A stretch of DNA of 64,000 nt from Cellulomonas avistercoris (GTDB taxonomy: Bacteria; Actinomycetota; Actinomycetes; Actinomycetales; Cellulomonadaceae), in contig NZ_JACSQV010000019.1 of assembly GCF_014836445.1 (NCBI RefSeq), forward strand, positions 1 through 64,000. The letters run 5' to 3'. Every line of letters starts with the position of its first letter. Position 1 is the stretch's first letter. Both the position numbers and the translations under genes were made by a program. Of the stretch, positions 60,385 to 64,000 are shown piece after piece. Below the pieces are notes generated by a model. That model was not told the DNA's origin and did no database searches. It saw nothing but the letters and a program-made list of their open reading frames with translations.

Positions 60385-61410
60385 ATGGCGAAGGGCTCGA
60401 AGAAGAAGCACAAGAAGAAGGACGAGAAGGCGAAGCACGAGGGGAAGGCCGCGCGGAAGGCGGCCGCCAAGAACGCCGAGAAGGCCGCCGCGAAGGCGGC
60501 CAAGGCGGACCGCAAGGCCGCCGAGAAGGCGGCTGCCGCCCACGAGGCCGCCGCAGCGGGGCTCCTGGCACGGCGTGACGCCGTCGCGGACCTGCTGCGT
60601 GTCACCCCGGGGTTCCGGCTCGCGGACGTCGACGCGGGGGCGACGCCGGGCTTCGAGGGGTCGCGCCGTGACGGCGAGGCGGCGCTCGCCGCGGTCGGCG
60701 ACGAGCTCTCCGACCTGCAGGAGCGTCTGTTCGCGCACGGCCGCACCGGCGGGACGAGGTCCGTGCTGCTCGTCCTGCAGGGTCTCGACACGGCCGGCAA
60801 GGGCGGCATCGTGCGCCACGTGGTCGGGCTGGTCGACCCCCAGGGCGTGGCCCTCCGCTCGTTCGGGGTCCCGACGGCCGAGGAGCGTCGCCACCACTTC
60901 CTGTGGCGGATCCGCCGTGCGCTGCCCCGCGGCGGCACCATCGGCGTCTTCGACCGCTCGCACTACGAGGACGTGCTCGTGGCGCGCGTGGACGACCTGG
61001 TCGCCCCGGAGGTGTGGGAGGGCCGCTTCGACGAGATCAACCGGTTCGAGGCGCAGGTCGCAGCGGCGGGGACCACTATCGTCAAGGTCGCGCTGTGGGT
61101 CTCGCCCGACGAGCAGTACCAGCGGCTGCGCGAGCGGCTCGAGCGCCCGGACAAGCTCTGGAAGTACGACCCGGCGGACGTCGACGTCCGCCTCAGGCGG
61201 CCGGCGTACGAGGCGGCCTACCAGGAGGTCCTCGACCGGACGAGCACCGAGGTGGCCCCCTGGTACGTCGTGCCGGCGGACAGCAAGTGGTACGCCCGCC
61301 TCGCCGTCAGTGCGCTGCTGCACCAGGCGCTGGCCGACCTCCGGCTCGAGTGGCCGGCCGCGGGCTACGACGTCGAGGCGGAGCTGGCCCGGCTCGACGC
61401 GACCCGCTGA
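60385..61410 (+). CDS. ppk2: PPK2-family polyphosphate kinase with Lys/Ala-rich N-terminus
   Basis: 341 residues. The kinase domain (about 75-340) carries the Walker A-like LVLQGLDTAGKGGIVRH, the lid Arg region and Walker B IGVFDRSHYEDVL. It uses polyphosphate to phosphorylate nucleotides (or the reverse). The first 57 residues are nearly all Lys, Ala, Glu and Gly: MAKGSKKKHKKKDEK followed by Ala-Lys helices. Such a tail could hold polyphosphate or nucleic acid. ATG after GAGGAGACCGCC. Confidence 0.9.
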   Translation: MAKGSKKKHKKKDEKAKHEGKAARKAAAKNAEKAAAKAAKADRKAAEKAAAAHEAAAAGLLARRDAVADLLRVTPGFRLADVDAGATPGFEGSRRDGEAALAAVGDELSDLQERLFAHGRTGGTRSVLLVLQGLDTAGKGGIVRHVVGLVDPQGVALRSFGVPTAEERRHHFLWRIRRALPRGGTIGVFDRSHYEDVLVARVDDLVAPEVWEGRFDEINRFEAQVAAAGTTIVKVALWVSPDEQYQRLRERLERPDKLWKYDPADVDVRLRRPAYEAAYQEVLDRTSTEVAPWYVVPADSKWYARLAVSALLHQALADLRLEWPAAGYDVEAELARLDATR

Positions 61411-61412
61411 GG

Positions 61413-61447
61413 GACGGCGGGCGGGGCGCTGCGCCCCGCCCGCCGTC
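61413..61447. terminator. 16-bp perfect hairpin, bidirectional terminator
   Basis: 61413-61428 pairs with 61432-61447, loop CTG. It begins three bases after the ppk2 stop and ends just before the stop of the opposite gene. Confidence 0.75.
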
Positions 61448-61449
61448 GC

Positions 61450-61893
61450 TCAGGACCCGTCGGACGCGTGCCGCTGGTGCGGGAGCCCGCCGCGCGGCAT
61501 CACGCAGTGGCGCACACCGCCGCGCACGGGACCCGCCGCGCGCGTGGCGCTCGCGTTCCACCGCCCGACCGTGCCGAGCGCCGGGGCGGTGAGCGGGGAC
61601 GCGCCCGCCGAGGTCACGCGCGGAGCCGGGCCCGCGCAGTGCGGCGCGCTGCGCTGCGCGGGGACGGACGGCGCGACGCGCACGGCGGAAGGCACGGCGC
61701 GGACGACGGGGACGACGGGACGGGGTCGGTCGAGGTGCCGGTAGAGCAGGACGGCGACGCCCCCGAGGACGAGCACGAGGGCACCGGGCACCACGTGGTC
61801 GTCGACGCCCGTGACGACGCCCGTGGACGTGAGGACGAGACCGGCGGCGACGAGCACCGTCGCGACCGCTCGGCGCAGGAACGTGAACATCAT
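61450..61893 (-). CDS. Two-TM small membrane protein
   Basis: 147 residues. Two hydrophobic helices (AVATVLVAAGLVLTSTGVVTG and VVPGALVLVLGGVAVLLYR) joined by a short acidic turn, then a Pro/Val/Ala-rich tail containing several Arg. No recognised domain. The double ATG at 61893/61890 follows AAGGAGTTCG. It is downstream of the VEP-repeat gene on the same strand, 72 bases away. Confidence 0.6.
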   Translation of the reverse strand: MMFTFLRRAVATVLVAAGLVLTSTGVVTGVDDHVVPGALVLVLGGVAVLLYRHLDRPRPVVPVVRAVPSAVRVAPSVPAQRSAPHCAGPAPRVTSAGASPLTAPALGTVGRWNASATRAAGPVRGGVRHCVMPRGGLPHQRHASDGS

Positions 61894-61964
61894 CGAACTC
61901 CTTGCCTGTGGACCGGAGCGCCCGGGAGGGCGAGGGACGACGCGCGCGGCGTGCGTCCGTCCGG

Positions 61965-63092
61965 TCAGGCAGGGTTCGGAAGGTCGCACGAGGGCGCAGC
62001 GGGCCCGGCGACGTGGGTGGCGGCCGTCGTCGCCGCTGACGCGACGGGGACGACCGACCGACCGGTGGCCGGGCCGGCACCCGGCCCGGCGCGCGGCGTG
62101 ACCGACCCGGTACCGGGTGCGGCGCGGTCGGCGAGCGACACGGCCGCCGCGGTGGCGACGGCCCGCTGCGGGGGCGCGGCACCCGTCACGGCGGCGGCGA
62201 CCACGGCGACGTGACCGCCCGCGACGTACGTGGTGACCGTGACGACGGCGGGCGCCTCGGGCTGCGGACCGGCAGGTCCGGGCGCGGGGTGCCAGGGCGT
62301 CTGGCGGGCCGACGGCTCGGCGTCCGGCACGGAGAGCACCGCGGAGAGCGCGGCGGCAGCAGGCTGCTGACCGGGGTCGATCGGGTCGGTCTCGGCACCG
62401 GGAGCTCCCCGCTGCGGGGGCGGGCCCAGCTCGCGCCGGTGCTCCCCCGTGTCGCGCGCCTGGCGCACGATCGCGGCCGCGGCGTCGATGGGCGTCACGT
62501 CGGTCGCGTCGCGGTCGAGGACCGTCGTGGCCGTGAGGGCCGTGCCGTCCACGGTCGTCGCCCGTGTCTCGGTGCCGGTGGCGGCCTTGTCCGCACCGGT
62601 CGCCGCCTTGTCGGTCCCGGTGCGCGTGACGTCCTTGACGACCGGCTCGACGGTCTCCACGGGCGCCGGCTCGGGATCGACCGGCTCGACCACGGGTTCG
62701 ACCGGCACGACGGGTTCGACCGGCACGACGGGCTCGACCGGCACGACGGGCTCGACAGGCTCCACGGGCTCCACCGGCTCCACCGGCTCGACGGGCTCGA
62801 CGGGCTCCACCGGCTCGACCGGCTCCACCGGCTCGACGGCGTCGACCGGCTCCACCGCGTCAGGGGCGTCCGCCACGACGTCCGCCGGCGACCCGGGATC
62901 GAGGACCGCGAGCACGGCGGCGGCGACGTCGCCCGGTGCGAGCTGCGCGCCGGAGCCCTGCGTGACCTGGTCCTCGGCCGAGGCGGACGGTGCCAGCACG
63001 AGCTGCAGGAGGACCAGCAGGAGGCCGCCGAGAGCGGCCATGAGGGCGCGGAGAACCCAGGTCTCCGCTCGCCCCCGCCGCTGCGCGTGCAT
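61965..63092 (-). CDS. Secreted protein with Val-Glu-Pro tandem repeat
   Basis: 375 residues. A signal peptide (VLRALMAALGGLLLVLLQLVLAPSASA) is followed by a long tandem VEP repeat (about residues 70-125), first as uninterrupted EPV units, later as PVEPVVPVEPVV blocks, then a Thr/Ala-rich part with a repeated TDKAATG, and a Pro-rich, Ala-rich end. No LPXTG or domain. Rigid acidic Pro-rich stalks of this sort span the cell wall in other bacteria. ATG after GGGGGAGGATCCGGG, just downstream of a hairpin. Confidence 0.7.
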   Translation of the reverse strand: MHAQRRGRAETWVLRALMAALGGLLLVLLQLVLAPSASAEDQVTQGSGAQLAPGDVAAAVLAVLDPGSPADVVADAPDAVEPVDAVEPVEPVEPVEPVEPVEPVEPVEPVEPVEPVVPVEPVVPVEPVVPVEPVVEPVDPEPAPVETVEPVVKDVTRTGTDKAATGADKAATGTETRATTVDGTALTATTVLDRDATDVTPIDAAAAIVRQARDTGEHRRELGPPPQRGAPGAETDPIDPGQQPAAAALSAVLSVPDAEPSARQTPWHPAPGPAGPQPEAPAVVTVTTYVAGGHVAVVAAAVTGAAPPQRAVATAAAVSLADRAAPGTGSVTPRAGPGAGPATGRSVVPVASAATTAATHVAGPAAPSCDLPNPA

Positions 63093-63110
63093 CCCGGATC
63101 CTCCCCCGGT

Positions 63111-63131
63111 GCGCGTCTGCCGTAGACGCGC
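63111..63131 (-). promoter_or_regulatory. 5'-leader hairpin of the VEP-repeat gene
   Basis: GCGCGTCT and AGACGCGC pair around a five-base loop (ACGGC on the minus strand), ending seven bases before the ribosome site at 63093-63104. An unusually A+T-rich segment (about 63140-63200) lies upstream and probably holds the promoter. Confidence 0.4.
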
Positions 63132-63278
63132 GTGGGCCAAGTATGCGACCTGAATGCCCCAAAGGCACAGGATTGGGCCGTTCGGTGGATATTCGCCCCG
63201 CCCGGGTGAGCCACGGTCGACGACGAGGCGCACGGGCCGGTCGGGACCGCCGGGTGCCTGAGCGCGCCCCGGCGCGCC

Positions 63279-64000
63279 TCAGGGCCGCGTCGTGAGCACC
63301 TGCACGGGACCGACCGTCCGGCCGTAGGCGTTCTGCGCCACGACGCGGTACCGGTACGTCGTGCCGGGCGTCAGGCCGGCGAGCGTGACCTGCACGCCGC
63401 GCTCGTACGTGGCCGGGCCCAGGTCGACGGGCGGGGACGACGCGCCGGGCAGGACGGTGCCGTGCTCGACCCACGCCGTCGTGGCCACGCCCTGGGGGTG
63501 CACCCGCAGGTCGACGCGCGCCGTCGTGGCGGTGACGCCGCCCGCCGGGACGGAGCGGACCGCAGGCGGGCCGGGCGTGTGGAACCAGCCGTCGCGCGAC
63601 GACGCGGCCTGCGTCACCGCCGTGACGGACCAGGTGTGCCGCGTGCCGGGTGAGAGGCCGGTGACGGGCACCCGCAGGTCCTGAGAGCCACGACGTGCCG
63701 TGAGGGCGACCGACGTCGCGCCGGCCTCACCGGCGTCCGTCCACCAGGTGAACCGTGCTGTCCCCGGGAGCCCGCCGGTGTCCACCCACGCCTGGAGCAC
63801 CACGCCGGTGGACGTCAGGCCGCTCGTGGTCGTGCCCACCACGAGCGGCGCGGCCGCGACGTGCACGGTCGCCCGGTCGACGCCGGTGGAGCCGGTGGCG
63901 TCCGTGACGCGCAGGGTCGCGGTCCACGTGCCAGGGGCGTAGACGTGGACGACCGGGGCGGCCGGGTGCCCCGTGCCGGCCGTGGACGTGCCGTCGCCGT
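63279..64000 (-). CDS. PKD/FN3-like secreted protein, 5' part outside the window
   Basis: C-terminal 240 residues; the frame stays open to the right edge, so the gene is longer. From the edge, the sequence HVYAPGTWTATLRVTDATG is the end of a PKD domain. It is followed by three FN3-like strands sets, each closing with TGLSPGTRHTWSV or AGLTPGTTYRYRVVAQNAYG. FN3 and PKD chains typify extracellular polysaccharide-acting or adhesion proteins. The catalytic part, if any, lies outside the window. Confidence 0.75.
   Translation of the reverse strand, partial: GDGTSTAGTGHPAAPVVHVYAPGTWTATLRVTDATGSTGVDRATVHVAAAPLVVGTTTSGLTSTGVVLQAWVDTGGLPGTARFTWWTDAGEAGATSVALTARRGSQDLRVPVTGLSPGTRHTWSVTAVTQAASSRDGWFHTPGPPAVRSVPAGGVTATTARVDLRVHPQGVATTAWVEHGTVLPGASSPPVDLGPATYERGVQVTLAGLTPGTTYRYRVVAQNAYGRTVGPVQVLTTRP

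Noticed and set aside
62672..62860. Gly-Ser-Thr repeat protein on the plus strand opposite the VEP repeat
   Set aside because: The minus frame has a signal peptide and ribosome site; the plus frame is the mirror of the same DNA repeat without either.

Overview
The window is very G+C-rich chromosomal DNA of a Gram-positive actinobacterium. Actinobacterial marker genes (WhiB4/WblA, BldC, GlnR, Rex, bS22, a PonA2-type penicillin-binding protein with a PASTA domain, DUF4229, DUF2516, DUF7455) and Micrococcales-type proteins (a DUF6318 lipoprotein, PKD/FN3 secreted proteins) point to Cellulomonadaceae, probably Cellulomonas or a close relative. This is judged from gene content, not from a search. 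I see no insertion sequence, prophage or CRISPR array; nearly everything looks like core chromosome.

Layout. 1-10 kb: a short direct-repeat array, two exported proteins, a uridine-kinase-like P-loop protein, RidA, a SanA-type membrane protein, a PPOX enzyme, then a regulator/NCS1 permease/Asp-Glu-hydantoin racemase module with two matching palindromic operators, and a thioesterase, a sirtuin and an alpha/beta hydrolase. 9.8-10.1 kb: the repeat of the left edge returns in inverted arrangement. 10.1-15.7 kb: a tight MoxR-DUF58-TM-VWA-VWA-TPR operon. 15.7-24.2 kb: HAD phosphatase, PIG-L deacetylase, macro domain, a 490-bp gene-free stretch with DnaA-box-like words, then dtd, asparaginase, DUF2516, FUSC, YgfZ, nitrobindin and a 35-residue membrane protein. 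24.4-34.4 kb: glnR, nhaA, an odd alpha/beta hydrolase, nth, crp, RidA/DUF4177, whiB4, ponA2 and a metallophosphoesterase. The nth-crp-RidA-whiB4-ponA2-phosphoesterase order matches, from memory, the Rv3674c-Rv3683 neighbourhood of Mycobacterium tuberculosis. 34.4-37.1 kb: tRNA-Pro, a zinc-binding DUF7455 protein and an HtrA-like protease.

37.2-50.7 kb holds respiratory-chain support: menD, menC, menB, menE and menA for menaquinone, and a resA-ccdA-resB-ccsB System II operon for c-type cytochrome maturation. 50.7-58 kb holds MarR/YceI, the redox repressor Rex, a glutaredoxin-like protein, a SerB-like HAD enzyme, a cytoplasmic GH27 alpha-galactosidase, bS22, BldC and AcuC. 58-64 kb holds a TrkH/TrkA potassium system, a PPK2 polyphosphate kinase with a Lys/Ala-rich tail, a secreted protein with a long Val-Glu-Pro repeat, and the 3' part of a PKD/FN3 protein running off the right edge.

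Two patterns cut across the window. Many first genes have a TANNNT hexamer ending exactly 6-7 bases before the start codon, the layout of leaderless transcripts; this fixes several start sites. Many operon junctions are 4-bp ATGA or GTGA overlaps. Several convergent gene pairs are separated by strong perfect hairpins.
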